DNA of 64,000 nt from Paenibacillus sp. SZ31 (GCF_012912005.1 NZ_JABBEA010000003.1:488158-552157); one strand, 5' to 3'; counted from the stretch's first letter, positions 42,242 to 51,699 are shown. Notes: a model not told the origin generated them from the letters alone. Numbers and translations are program-made.

Positions 42242-42919
42242 TTAGCGCGTAGGGATAAACTGCTTCACCCATTGTCCGAATCCTTGCGGATTGCGGCTCT
42301 GTATAAGAATGGTTCCTTCTCCACGGAACCGACATACCAATCCTTCTCCACTTGTAACACTGGATAACCAGCCCTGTGAAGCTTTCTCAATACGGTAATC
42401 TACATAATGAGGCCATGCCACCAAATGGGCGTTATCCACGATCATTTCTTCACCTGCGGCCAGATTGATCGCATGGATTGCACCATAGGAAGATAGAAAT
42501 ACGGTTCCACGCCCACTGATCTCAATAATAAAGAAACCCTCTCCCGAAAAGAGACCTTTCTTCAGGTTTTGCATTTTGGTATTCACCTGAATGCCCTCGG
42601 TTCCTGCCAGAAATCCGTCTTTCTGCACATAGAGCGAATAGGAACCGTCCAATTCAACGGCTTCCACATCGCCCATGCTTGAAGGTGAGAGCAGAATCTC
42701 TGCCGATCCGCCCGCAGCCGTCAATTCTTGAAAGAAGAACTTCTCCCCGCTCAGCATCCGACCGAACCCAGCAAACATTCCACCTTCTGCTGAACCCTTC
42801 AGTTCAACCGTCGGAGTCATGGATACCATCGCACCACTCTCGGCCTTGAACCGCTCTCCCCGCTGCAAATGTACTTTAAGCATCGCAAAAGCACCATCAT
42901 ATAGAATCTCATAGTTCAC
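42242..42919 (-). CDS. AIM24 family protein
   Basis: The protein has 225 residues, nearly all beta strands, with the family pattern of a double-psi or tubby-like beta barrel: LKVHLQRGERFKAESGAMVSM at the start, FFFQELTAAGGSAEILLSPSSMGDVEAVEL, FLAGTEGIQVNTKMQ, GEGFFIIEISGRGTVFLSSYGAI, and FRGEGTILIQSRNP at the end. Proteins of this group (TIGR00266, mitochondrial Aim24 in yeast) have no defined biochemical role. The ATG overlaps the stop of the HxlR regulator gene (ATGA), so the two are translationally coupled and AIM24 production is likely tied to HxlR autoregulation. Confidence 0.9.
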   Translation of the reverse strand: MNYEILYDGAFAMLKVHLQRGERFKAESGAMVSMTPTVELKGSAEGGMFAGFGRMLSGEKFFFQELTAAGGSAEILLSPSSMGDVEAVELDGSYSLYVQKDGFLAGTEGIQVNTKMQNLKKGLFSGEGFFIIEISGRGTVFLSSYGAIHAINLAAGEEMIVDNAHLVAWPHYVDYRIEKASQGWLSSVTSGEGLVCRFRGEGTILIQSRNPQGFGQWVKQFIPTR

Positions 42920-43311
42920 GGTTGCACCAGCTCCCTATTGTCTGAGTTAAAATCATTGAGCCCATTGTCCTCCAGCACTGCTGATTTATCTCCGTATTCC
43001 TTCACAATATGCTGATCTCCCCAATTACAGAGCGCATTGAGAATCGGTTCCAAACTGCGGCCATAATCACTCAATTCGTACTCCACCTTGGGAGGGACCT
43101 GATTATATACAATTCGGTTCACGATCCCGTCGTTCTCAAGCTCCCTCAGTTGCTGTGTTAACATTTTCTGTGTAATTGCGGGCATAATACGCTTGAGATC
43201 ACTGGTTCGCTTCTTCCCATGTGTCAAATGACAGAGAATGACGCATTTCCACTTGCCACCGATCACCTCAAGGGTAGCTTCAACCGAGATATTATATTTT
43301 TTTCGAACCAT
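42916..43311 (-). CDS. HxlR family transcription regulator
   Basis: The protein has 131 residues. Typical HxlR signature VEATLEVIGGKWKCVILCHL (residues 10-29), then KRTSDLKRIMPAITQKMLTQQLRELENDGIVNR, and the wing with VPPKVEYELSDYGRSLEPIL. C27 sits in the WKCVIL position where YodB/HypR-type members carry a redox-sensing cysteine, usually nearer residue 6-14, so thiol sensing is possible but uncertain. It is divergent from the MFS gene and coupled to the AIM24 gene. Two tandem AAAAAGTACGTA boxes upstream are probable operators. Confidence 0.92.
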   Translation of the reverse strand: MVRKKYNISVEATLEVIGGKWKCVILCHLTHGKKRTSDLKRIMPAITQKMLTQQLRELENDGIVNRIVYNQVPPKVEYELSDYGRSLEPILNALCNWGDQHIVKEYGDKSAVLEDNGLNDFNSDNRELVQP

Positions 43312-43363
43312 AACTTGCTTCCTCCCTGATGAATTGGATTACATCCGTCGCATGCTGTATAGG

Positions 43364-43400
43364 CACCAAAAAGTACGTAGGGTACTAAAAAGTACGTACT
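43364..43400. promoter_or_regulatory. Tandem HxlR-type operator boxes
   Basis: CACCAAAAAGTACGTAG (43364) and TACTAAAAAGTACGTAC (43383) are direct repeats at a 19-base period. The second contains the palindrome GTACTAAAAAGTAC (odd spacer). They lie between the divergent HxlR and MFS genes. Confidence 0.6.
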
Positions 43401-43475
43401 ATTCAATCTATACTGAATAACTCATAATAGCATTTGCCGGTACGTAAATCTACATTCTGGGGAGTTGAGCAAGAA

Positions 43476-44669
43476 ATGTTACAAGATTCAAAACGCAGCA
43501 CGTGGGCACTGCTGGCGCTGGCCATTAGTGCGTTCGCTATCGGTACCACAGAGTTTATCAGCGTCGGGCTACTGCCCCTCATTGCAGATGATCTCGGCAT
43601 TTCCGTAACTACAGCGGGACTGACCGTTACTTTATATGCCTTAGGCGTTACCTTTGGGGCTCCTGTTCTGACCTCACTGACGTCTACCGTATCACGCAAA
43701 ACGCTACTGCTTGCCATCATGGTTGTCTTCATTGCCGGTAACACAATGGCTGCACTATCGACGGGTATCACCATGTTACTCATTGCACGAGTGATCTCCG
43801 CTCTGGCACACGGCGTATTCATGTCGATCGGCTCGACTATTGCAGCCGATCTGGTACCTGCCAATCGCAGGGCAAGCGCCATTGCCATCATGTTCTCCGG
43901 GCTAACGATCGCCACGGTAACGGGTGTGCCTCTCGGTACACTCATCGGTCAACATTAGGGTTGGCGCGCTGCCTTTATCCTGATTGTCGTTGTCGGCATC
44001 ATTGCGATGATCGGAAACCTGATACTTGTGCCATCTACGTTGAAACGTGGAACACGGACGGCATTCCGGGATCAGCTGAAGCTGGTTACCGGTGGGCGCT
44101 TGCTTCTTGCTTTTGCCATTACTGCTGTTGGGTACGGAGGAACATTTGTTGTCTTTACGTATCTGTCCCCGTTGTTGCATGATATCAGCGGCTATTCCGA
44201 GAAAACGGTAGCATTCATTCTATTGTTGTACGGAATCGCCATTGCAGTCGGCAATATTATCGGCGGTAGAGCAGCCAATCGCAACCCGCTCAAGGCCCTC
44301 TTCTACATGTTCATCATTCAGACCATCATTCTGGGCGTGATGTACTTTACCGTCCCGTTCAAATTGGCAGCTCTGCTCACCATTATGGGCATGGGCCTGC
44401 TCGCCTTCATGAATGTGCCTGGTCTTCAGATGTATGTGGTAACCTTGGCTGAACGATATGCACCACAGGCGAAAGATGTAGCCTCTGCCTTTAATATCGC
44501 TGCTTTTAATGCAGGCATTGCCATAGGTGCCTATTTGGGTGGCGTGATCAATGACTCCATCGGTTTGATTCACACGACATGGGTTGGTGCTTTGATGGTT
44601 CTCGTAGCCGTAATCCTGACTGCATGGGCTAAAATGCTGGATAGCAAGGATCAACAAGTACCCGCGTGA
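43476..44669 (+). pseudogene. MFS drug/sugar exporter (DHA1 group) with in-frame amber stop
   Basis: Reading from MLQDSKRSTWALLALAISAF gives a full 12-helix major facilitator of 397 codons, but codon 161 is TAG (43956-43958). The text before (VPLGTLIGQH) and after (GWRAAFILIVVVGIIAMIGN) join perfectly in the same frame as the usual GxxxGQxxGWRxxF motif of helix 5-6 in AraJ/YdhP-like exporters. A single base change from TTG (Leu) would explain the stop. All other motifs are intact (GTTEFISVGLLPLIADDLG, helix 2-3 loop with RKTLL). The gene is divergent from HxlR. Either it is a young pseudogene, a sequencing error, or the stop is suppressed. Confidence 0.88.
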
Positions 44670-44885
44670 ATGGAGAAAGCTTTGTTCTAAGTTTCATTCC
44701 GACCATGGGATGCACCCTTTTGTATATCAGTTCCAGCCAATGAAGGGAACCGGTTTCAAATCGTATTTTACTATACTATATACGTTGAGCCCTATTTGAT
44801 CTACTATGATTTGATTTTGTATGATGAACTAACGGAAATTCAGCTTGAAATGACTGATTTTTACACATTTAAAGGAGGAACTCTC

Positions 44886-45743
44886 ATGACAACAACTCAA
44901 ACCGCACAACATTTACAATCTACAGTAACTTTGCATAACGGTGTTCATATGCCTTGGTTTGGACTTGGCGTATTTAAGGTAGAAGAAGGATCTGAATTGA
45001 TTGAAGCTGTGAAAAATGCGATTAAACATGGCTACCGCAGCATTGATACTGCCGCAATATACGGCAATGAAGCCGGAGTGGGCCAAGCGATTGCAGAGGC
45101 ATTGAAAGAAAACAACTTGAAACGTGAAGAGTTGTTCGTGACATCCAAAGTATGGAATGCAGACCTCGGATATGAGGAGACACTTGCGGCTTTTGATACA
45201 ACCTTGAACAAACTGGGATTGGAATACCTCGACCTGTACCTAATCCACTGGCCTAAGGCAGGCAAATACAAAGCAGCCTGGAAAGCAATCGAGGAGCTGT
45301 ATGCAGCCGGCCGTATTAAGGCCATTGGCGTAAGCAACTTCCAGATTCACCACCTCGAAGACCTGATGCAGGATGCCAAAGTGAAGCCGATGATCAATCA
45401 GGTGGAATACCACCCTCGACTGACTCAGGTTGAACTTAAAGCTTTCTGTGAAAAGCATGGTATTCAACTTGAAGCTTGGTCACCTCTGATGCAGGGTCAG
45501 TTACTGGACAATCCGGTACTCACGTCGATTGCTTCAGCCAAAGGCAAATCGGTTGCACAAGTAATTCTGCGTTGGGATCTGCAAAATGGGGTCATTACTA
45601 TTCCAAAGTCGACCAAGGAACAGCGGATTATCGAAAACTCCTCCATCTTCGACTTTGAACTTTCAAATGAAGAGATGGATCAGATCAGTGCCCTGAACGA
45701 AGATGTACGCGTTGGACCCGATCCTGACAACTTCGATTTTTAA
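44886..45743 (+). CDS. Aldo/keto reductase (YvgN-like, methylglyoxal reductase group)
   Basis: The protein has 285 residues from MTTTQTAQHLQSTVTLHNG; AAAGGAGGAA lies 7 bases upstream, and longer starts lack a site. AKR motifs: MPWFGLGVFKV, YRSIDTAAIYGNEAGVGQAI (catalytic Asp and Tyr), VTSKVWN (Lys), YLDLYLIHWP (His), VSNFQIHHLEDL, and the NADPH-binding ITIPKSTKEQRIIEN. This is the 2,5-diketogluconate reductase / B. subtilis YvgN group, which detoxifies methylglyoxal and other aldehydes with NADPH. A GC-rich terminator follows directly. No regulator is linked in this direction. Confidence 0.93.
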   Translation: MTTTQTAQHLQSTVTLHNGVHMPWFGLGVFKVEEGSELIEAVKNAIKHGYRSIDTAAIYGNEAGVGQAIAEALKENNLKREELFVTSKVWNADLGYEETLAAFDTTLNKLGLEYLDLYLIHWPKAGKYKAAWKAIEELYAAGRIKAIGVSNFQIHHLEDLMQDAKVKPMINQVEYHPRLTQVELKAFCEKHGIQLEAWSPLMQGQLLDNPVLTSIASAKGKSVAQVILRWDLQNGVITIPKSTKEQRIIENSSIFDFELSNEEMDQISALNEDVRVGPDPDNFDF

Positions 45744-45760
45744 TTAAAGAATGATACTCC

Positions 45761-45805
45761 AAAGCCTCCATACTCTTCGCGTCAGCGGGGAGTATGGAGG
45801 CTTTT
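45761..45805. terminator. Bidirectional intrinsic terminator
   Basis: AAAGCCTCCATACTC pairs perfectly with GAGTATGGAGGCTTT. It separates the convergent YvgN-like gene and the pectin operon. Confidence 0.9.
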
Positions 45806-45833
45806 ATGATATTTTATAGTAATCGTTCTGCGC

Positions 45834-46883
45834 TTATCCTAGTTTCTCATGTGGCTGCCAGCCATCATTGCCGGATAGCACACGGGATATGGAGTACTCC
45901 GCAGCTTCCTGCTCTGTCAGTAACTTGGCCCAAGGCACACGACCCGAAGTATCCTCCGCACCAGGCCCCGCGCTGTTATACTCCGCATATCCAACCGTCG
46001 CTTCAGCATCTGCCTTGTTCCAGTTATGCCAGCCCTCCTGTTTCACATGAGCACCGATCCAACAGTTCAAGAAGCAGACTTTGGCATGATTACGCCATGG
46101 CCTGCCGAGGTATACCGACTGAGGAGGTGCATTGCTGGTGAGATCACAATCGATAAATACATACCCATATCGTACATCCTCCGGTGTAGATGCTGCGGTA
46201 ATCCAACCGTTCACTTCACCGTTCGCAGTCGCCGTATCGGACAAGTTCTTCGCAAAGATCTCACAACCCTTGAACACCGCCGTAGCCGAGCCAAAAATAA
46301 AATCGATGTCGCCCTCAATGTAGCAGTCCTCATAATATTGACGTAGCTTCCGCCGCTCGGCACCATCTCGCGGCCCGCCAAAGTAGCTGCGATCCAGAGG
46401 CTGCTCCGGCAATGGTCCGGTAAAGATCGTATCCTGATGGCCGATGAAGCGACAACTGCGGAATGCGGCCCGATCTCCATCCACGTACACAGCCAACGCC
46501 TGACCCACTACCTTGCCTGGCCCGGCTGAATTAACGAAGGATATTTGCTCCGCTGTAAAATCGTCTGCTCCGATGAAAGCTGTGTAGGAATGAAAGGTAT
46601 GATACTGCGACCCATCCGGGAACTTCTTGAGCGCATAATCATCATATGTAATGACCGTATGCTCCGCCCCCTCACCGATCAGACGAATCATAGACTTCTC
46701 AATATGCAGCTTCTCATAATATACACCTGACTTAATTCGGATCGTGAAGCTTTCGGTTCCGTTGTCCGGAGCGGCATCAATCGCGGCCTGTATGGTAGCA
46801 TAATCACCCGTCCCATCCGGAGAAACGGTATAATATCGCATCGATTGACCCAGATTGGTATCCGGTGATACATGCTTGCTCAT
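45834..46883 (-). CDS. Pectin methylesterase (CE8) without signal peptide
   Basis: The protein has 349 residues. CE8 right-handed beta-helix motifs are all present: YATIQAAIDAAP at the start, YTAFIGADDFTAEQISFVNSAG, the catalytic GHQDT (Asp) and GDIDFIFGSA (second Asp), and LGRPWRNHAKV with the substrate-binding Arg and Trp. The enzyme removes methyl esters from galacturonic acid residues. No signal peptide or lipobox is present, so it must act inside the cell on imported oligosaccharides. It is last in the operon, overlapping the GH105 gene by four bases (ATGA), which supports joint intracellular processing. Confidence 0.93.
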   Translation of the reverse strand: MSKHVSPDTNLGQSMRYYTVSPDGTGDYATIQAAIDAAPDNGTESFTIRIKSGVYYEKLHIEKSMIRLIGEGAEHTVITYDDYALKKFPDGSQYHTFHSYTAFIGADDFTAEQISFVNSAGPGKVVGQALAVYVDGDRAAFRSCRFIGHQDTIFTGPLPEQPLDRSYFGGPRDGAERRKLRQYYEDCYIEGDIDFIFGSATAVFKGCEIFAKNLSDTATANGEVNGWITAASTPEDVRYGYVFIDCDLTSNAPPQSVYLGRPWRNHAKVCFLNCWIGAHVKQEGWHNWNKADAEATVGYAEYNSAGPGAEDTSGRVPWAKLLTEQEAAEYSISRVLSGNDGWQPHEKLG

Positions 46884-47992
46884 GGCAATCGCTCCATTTC
46901 CAGCGCAGCCAGCAATAACGGAGCCACACCCATAAAGGAATCGCTTACAATTGCTTCGCTCACATAGTAGCTGTAAGAGCCGTCACGGTCCAGACTGAGT
47001 CCCGCACCGTGGCAGATTCCATTCAGCTTCACTCCGTCAGCGGTTTCTTCCACCAATTTGGAGATGAGTCCGTTCCAGCCTTTTTCTGCTGCTTCTCTGA
47101 AATGCGGCTCTAGATAACGTAGCCGTATACCCTTCGCGAGTGCATACACGAACATGCTTGAGCCGGAAGCTTCCAGATAGTTTCCTTTGCGGAAACCCTG
47201 ATCAAGTACCTGGAACCATAGGCCACTCTCCTGTTCCTGTACCCGAACCAACGCGTTACACATCCGTTCGAAGATGCCAATGATGGTTCCGCGCTTTGGA
47301 TGATTCACGGGGAAATGCTCCACGCTGTCCACAATAGCCATTGCATACCAGCCCATCGCACGACTCCAGAAATGTGCGGAGCAACCTGTCGATGAATCCG
47401 CCCAGACCTGCTCCTTCGATTCATCCCAGCCATGATAAAGCAGTCCGGTCCGCGGATCACGGGTCTGGCGTTCGATCAGCAGAATCTGGTGAGCCACCTC
47501 ATCCCATAATTCCGGACGACTGAATTGCTTCGCATACTGAGCCAGAAAAGGAGACGACATATACAATCCGTCCAACCACATTTGGAAAGGATAGATCTTT
47601 TTGTGCCAAAAGCCGCCTTCGGATGTTCTGGGCTGCCCTGCAAGTTGCGCTGCCAGTAGATGTCCGGCTTTCGCGTAACGCTGGTCTTCGGTAGTATCCA
47701 TCAATCCAAACAGGTTTTTGCCCTGATTGATCTGATCCAGGTTGTATTCTTCAAGTGAATACGTCGCAATGGAACCATCTTGCTGCACATACATATCCAT
47801 ATGTCTCTTCATAAAAGCAATATAATCGTCCTTACCGTACTGTTTACCCGTTTGCGCCATTGCCATTAGTGTCATACCCTGAACATACGCCCATCGTTCA
47901 GAAGGAAACGCATGATAGCCGTCCCCATCACATTGCTGGATAATCGTCTCTGCTATTCGCTCAGACCAGGATAATTGCGTCTGTACCTGCAT
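46880..47992 (-). CDS. Unsaturated rhamnogalacturonyl hydrolase (GH105)
   Basis: The protein has 370 residues from MQVQTQLSWSERIAETIIQQ; the ATG has GGAGGGG 6 bases before it. GH105 landmarks on the (alpha/alpha)6 barrel: ERWAYVQGMTLMAM near residue 30, FQMWLDGLYMSSPFLA with the catalytic Asp at about 136, WSRAMGWYAMAIVD at about 210 (family WxRxxGW), and YLEASGSSMFVYALAKG. YteR/YesR enzymes remove the unsaturated galacturonyl end left by pectate or rhamnogalacturonan lyases. No signal peptide, so cytoplasmic. Follows LacI in the operon and is coupled to the esterase gene. Confidence 0.93.
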   Translation of the reverse strand: MQVQTQLSWSERIAETIIQQCDGDGYHAFPSERWAYVQGMTLMAMAQTGKQYGKDDYIAFMKRHMDMYVQQDGSIATYSLEEYNLDQINQGKNLFGLMDTTEDQRYAKAGHLLAAQLAGQPRTSEGGFWHKKIYPFQMWLDGLYMSSPFLAQYAKQFSRPELWDEVAHQILLIERQTRDPRTGLLYHGWDESKEQVWADSSTGCSAHFWSRAMGWYAMAIVDSVEHFPVNHPKRGTIIGIFERMCNALVRVQEQESGLWFQVLDQGFRKGNYLEASGSSMFVYALAKGIRLRYLEPHFREAAEKGWNGLISKLVEETADGVKLNGICHGAGLSLDRDGSYSYYVSEAIVSDSFMGVAPLLLAALEMERLP

Positions 47993-48118
47993 AACGGACC
48001 CCTCCTTGAATGTTGTACCATCCTTAACGTGCACATGTGCGTCTAATCATTTTTACTCTTCGCCCCCCACACAGCGTTACGCGATCCCAAAGAGGACGAA
48101 GATACCGGCATTAATGGG

Positions 48119-49084
48119 TTACTGACACTTTGCCGTTGAATTACGATGATTCAGCTTCGGCTGAATGACTACCGGATAGTCCACCTGTTCATCACGAATT
48201 AACGATACAATCAGCTCTGCGGCCTGCGCAGCCAATTCATCCAGCGGTGGTCCGATGGTTGTCAGTGCAACCTCAGCGTATTGCATATCGGGCAGATCAT
48301 CGTAACCGATCAATGAGATATCCCGTGGGACACTGTAACCCGCTTCGAGCAAGGCCCGCAGCGCTCCCCGGGTCACCAGGTTGTTTAATCCGATAAAAGC
48401 CGTGGGTGACTCCGGGCCAAATGTATGATTACGTATGGCAAAATATCCATCCTCCCAAGAGGAGTGTGCTGGCAGTACATGGTCTTCGTTGAACATCAGG
48501 CCGGTGCGCTGCATCGCTTCCCTGTATCCCTCCAGTTTGATATTCTGCGAGTTGCCAATAAAACCGATTCGGGTATGACCCAGCGATTGCAGGTGCTCAA
48601 CTGCTTTGAATATGCCCTCTTTGCGATCAATCTTAATGTATGGAGAGTTCGGCGTCTCATCTGTACCCAACACGAAACATGGCATGTTGAGGGTCGCAAA
48701 TTTTTTCCAAAATACATCCCGATTGTCCAAGGCATAGTCCCACAGAATACAACCGTCCACACGCAGCTGGCTGAAGACATCCACCCCGTCATCGGCGACG
48801 ACCAGAATCATCTGATATCCCCGTTTCTTCAGCTCTGCGTGCAGACTGCCGGATATGTTCGAGAACAGCGGATTACTCAGCTCATCCAGCACAAAACCGA
48901 TGATATTACTTCTGCCTGTGGAGAGCTGCCGGGCCAACATGTTTTTCCGATACTGGTGTTTCTCCGCAACGGCGAGCACCTTCTGCTTCGTCGCAGGTTT
49001 GATCCGAGGATCATCGTTAAGCGCCTTGGATACCGTGCTATAGCTCACTCCCGCCAGTTTGGCAATGTCTTTAATGGTTATCAA
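48119..49084 (-). CDS. LacI family repressor of the pectin operon
   Basis: The protein has 321 residues starting at a TTG that gives MITIKDIAKLAGVSYSTVSK. This TTG is 10 bases from AGAGGTG; another TTG two codons earlier would be only 4 bases away. Residues 3-24 are the classical LacI helix-turn-helix, then hinge helix NMLARQLSTGRSNIIGFVLDEL and a periplasmic-binding-protein-like domain (CILWDYALDN, HTRIGFIGNS, PTAFIGLNN, LIGYDDLPDMQYAEVALTTI). It lies inside the operon between the binding protein and the GH105 gene. Two AATTACAAC-type palindromes upstream of the first gene are its likely operators, so it controls its own synthesis. Confidence 0.93.
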   Translation of the reverse strand: MITIKDIAKLAGVSYSTVSKALNDDPRIKPATKQKVLAVAEKHQYRKNMLARQLSTGRSNIIGFVLDELSNPLFSNISGSLHAELKKRGYQMILVVADDGVDVFSQLRVDGCILWDYALDNRDVFWKKFATLNMPCFVLGTDETPNSPYIKIDRKEGIFKAVEHLQSLGHTRIGFIGNSQNIKLEGYREAMQRTGLMFNEDHVLPAHSSWEDGYFAIRNHTFGPESPTAFIGLNNLVTRGALRALLEAGYSVPRDISLIGYDDLPDMQYAEVALTTIGPPLDELAAQAAELIVSLIRDEQVDYPVVIQPKLNHRNSTAKCQ

Positions 49085-49123
49085 AATCAATCAACACCTC
49101 TCATACGCCTGAAACCCTATTTC

Positions 49124-50719
49124 CTATTTCTGTGCAGCCTTATATCGATCATACTGCGCCTGTCTGCCAGCAATAACCTGCTCAATATTCATCTTTTTCA
49201 AAGTTTCAATATAACTGTCGAACTGATCCAGACTGGCATCTCCACTAATAAATTTGAAGTTCATCTCTTCCACATAGGTCGTGATGTCAGGCATCGCCAT
49301 ACTCTCTACACTCGCCTCATCCGGCAGCGCGTAGACAAATGGGAACGGTTCACGGATGTACGGCTCCAGTTCCTTGTCGAGCTTGGCATGCCATTCGGCT
49401 ACGACGGAATCGGCAGAGTCGGTGGATTGAATATTAGGCAGATTAACCGGTCCGATCCCGAGCTTTTGAATGTATTCATTGTCTTTGCCTTTGTCCGTGA
49501 ATGTCTTCACGCCGTTCTCTTCCGTATACGTATCGTCCTTGATACCCCACGTATAATACGTCTGTGCTTCCTCACTTACGGCATAGTCGAGGAAACGGAA
49601 AGCAAGCTCCGGATTTTTGCTATCACGCGTAATGCCGAAGATACCACTTACCGGTGTACGTCCTACATAGAATTGATCCCCATGCGGTCCTTTCAGTGGA
49701 AAAATGCCTTTGAAGATGGGCTCCGCCGGATCATAATCCTTGAAGAGCGGGCTATAGACCATCGACATGTACCAGCTAAAATTAAACGTCGCTCCCGTCA
49801 CATCCTGAGAGATGCGCGAGGTCACCTGATCACTTGTCGTACTGGCGTAATCCACGCCAAGCAGGCCTTCTTTGTACAGTCCGTTTAAATAGGTGAGATA
49901 TTCTTTGTAGGTAGGCTCATAATAGCTGAAATGTACCTTGTCCTGATCATCAGCATAGAATTGATTGGACAGATCAAGTCCAAAGGCAGGACCAAAAGCC
50001 ATCGACACAAATTTCGATTCCATGGACAGCGGAATTTCATCAGCCTGCCCATTGCCATTCGGGTCATCCGTCTTGAATTTGCGCAGCATCGCTGTGAACT
50101 CATCCAATGTGGTCGGTTCATTCAATCCCAGCTGCTTCAGCCAGCGTTGATTGATCATAAACACAGGCATATAGTTTCGGGTGAGCGTCTGCTGCGGGAT
50201 ATAATACATTTTACCATCTGGCGCCGTTAAACTGGCTTTAACTGAAGGGGACTTTTCATATATTTTTTTGAGATTGACGCCGTACTTCTCCACCAGTTCG
50301 TTAATCGGGATAAACAGGCCACTGTTGATGTATTTCATGAGCTGATCCTGATCCGGCAGATAAACGATATCGGGCAATCCCGTACCCGCAGCCAGCCTCG
50401 GATTCACGGCATCCGCGTAATTCTGTGGTGGAATCAGATCCCAATCGACCTCAACACCGGCATTGCTCTCGATTTTCTTCACAATGGCGGCGGTAGACAG
50501 ATCCACATTGGTCGTCCATGCGTTAGTTCCGAGAACAGACAATTTAGCATCCGGCTGATCGGTTACAGGACCTGCACCAGTGTAATTAAATGCTGGTTCC
50601 GAGCTAGTTGGGGTACTTCCCGAATCAGTCCCCGCCCCTGTTCCACCGCTACAACCCGCAAGGCTGATTGCCAGTATCGCTGCCAGTACACTTTTTCTTC
50701 CTGCCCCTTTAAATCTCAT
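49124..50719 (-). CDS. Sugar ABC transporter binding lipoprotein (pectin oligosaccharides)
   Basis: The protein has 531 residues. A lipoprotein signal peptide ends in LAGC with C23 as the lipid site, then a Gly/Ser/Thr linker. The mature domain follows the type 1 extracellular solute-binding fold of the large LplA/YtcQ class: LSVLGTNAWTTNVDLS, NPRLAAGTGLPDIVYLPD, YYIPQQTLTRNYMPVFMINQRWL, and TDDPNGNGQADEIP, which is a calcium-binding-like loop (DPNGNGQ) also seen in alginate binding proteins. It probably captures pectic oligosaccharides and delivers them to the two permeases encoded just upstream. ATG has AAGGAGG 8 bases before. Confidence 0.93.
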   Translation of the reverse strand: MRFKGAGRKSVLAAILAISLAGCSGGTGAGTDSGSTPTSSEPAFNYTGAGPVTDQPDAKLSVLGTNAWTTNVDLSTAAIVKKIESNAGVEVDWDLIPPQNYADAVNPRLAAGTGLPDIVYLPDQDQLMKYINSGLFIPINELVEKYGVNLKKIYEKSPSVKASLTAPDGKMYYIPQQTLTRNYMPVFMINQRWLKQLGLNEPTTLDEFTAMLRKFKTDDPNGNGQADEIPLSMESKFVSMAFGPAFGLDLSNQFYADDQDKVHFSYYEPTYKEYLTYLNGLYKEGLLGVDYASTTSDQVTSRISQDVTGATFNFSWYMSMVYSPLFKDYDPAEPIFKGIFPLKGPHGDQFYVGRTPVSGIFGITRDSKNPELAFRFLDYAVSEEAQTYYTWGIKDDTYTEENGVKTFTDKGKDNEYIQKLGIGPVNLPNIQSTDSADSVVAEWHAKLDKELEPYIREPFPFVYALPDEASVESMAMPDITTYVEEMNFKFISGDASLDQFDSYIETLKKMNIEQVIAGRQAQYDRYKAAQK

Positions 50720-50788
50720 CCATCATTCCTCCTTAGGTATGAACAATCCTGAACAACCTGGTCAATCCTGATGCTCGGGTAAAAAAGG

Positions 50789-51670
50789 CTATCCTTTCAC
50801 GGCTCCGAGGGTGATTCCCTTAACGAAGTACCGTTGGATAAACGGGTAGATCGTAACAATCGGCAGAATGCTGACCACAATGGATACATAACGAACCTGA
50901 AGAGAGGAGACCGCCAGCGCGCCCGAAGTCATCGTGCCACCCATCTTCTGCATGACTTCAGGGGAAGCCATGATCAGTACCCTTCGCAGGAACATCTGTA
51001 AGGGCTGCATATCCTGTTTGCCCAGATATAGTAGGGCCGAGAAGAAATTGTTCCAGTGGAATACCGCATAGTACAGGGTAAGTACAGCCAGTGTTGGCTT
51101 GATGATCGGAACCGCCAGACGGTACAGCATCGTCAGCTCGTTGGCCCCGTCTATACTGGCACTCTCGAAGATCTCATTCGGTATTCCTTCAAAAGCCGAG
51201 CGGCAGATCATGACGTTAAACGTAATGACCAGCACAGGCAGCACCATCACCCAGCGGGTATTGTATAGCCCCAGTGAGGTAATCAGCATGTAGACCGGAA
51301 TGAGTCCACCCGAGAAATACATCGTGAAGGCGATGAAAAAATTCAGTTTTCTACGCAGAAAAAATTGCTGTCTCGATAACGGAAAGGCGGCGAGGCATGT
51401 TGCCACGATGTTCAACAGCGTGCCAACCACGGTGTACCAGACGGTATTGTAGAAAGACACCCACAACTCCTTGTATTGCAGGACCATTTGATAACCTGAC
51501 AGGGTGAAACCGACAGGCCACAGCACGACTTTTTGTTTGTCGATGGCATCCACCGAGCTGAATGAAATACTGATCACGTACAGGAAGGGATACAACGTAA
51601 TTACGACCGCCAGTATGGTTAGCAGGTAGACACATCCGTAGAACAAACGGTCACTTCTCGATTTTTGCAT
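50789..51670 (-). CDS. Carbohydrate ABC transporter permease (LplC/YtcP-like)
   Basis: The protein has 293 residues with six membrane helices. The binding-protein-dependent permease signature (EAA loop) is visible as EIFESASIDGANELTMLYRLAVPIIKPTLAVLTL around 180-215. C-terminal end FVKGITLGAVKG is the standard tail of this class. It forms a heterodimer with the product of the upstream permease gene. As usual in Paenibacillus and Bacillus (LplABC, YteP-YtcPQ), no ATPase gene is present; a shared MsmX-type ATPase elsewhere is presumed. 29 bases downstream of its partner. Confidence 0.94.
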   Translation of the reverse strand: MQKSRSDRLFYGCVYLLTILAVVITLYPFLYVISISFSSVDAIDKQKVVLWPVGFTLSGYQMVLQYKELWVSFYNTVWYTVVGTLLNIVATCLAAFPLSRQQFFLRRKLNFFIAFTMYFSGGLIPVYMLITSLGLYNTRWVMVLPVLVITFNVMICRSAFEGIPNEIFESASIDGANELTMLYRLAVPIIKPTLAVLTLYYAVFHWNNFFSALLYLGKQDMQPLQMFLRRVLIMASPEVMQKMGGTMTSGALAVSSLQVRYVSIVVSILPIVTIYPFIQRYFVKGITLGAVKG

Positions 51671-51699
51671 ACAGGTCTCCTTTGGTCCGGGTTATAGTC

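Noticed and set aside
48425..49888. A 487-codon plus-strand frame over the LacI and binding-protein genes
   Set aside because: It crosses two well-supported minus-strand genes and their spacer; the protein looks like reversed coding sequence.
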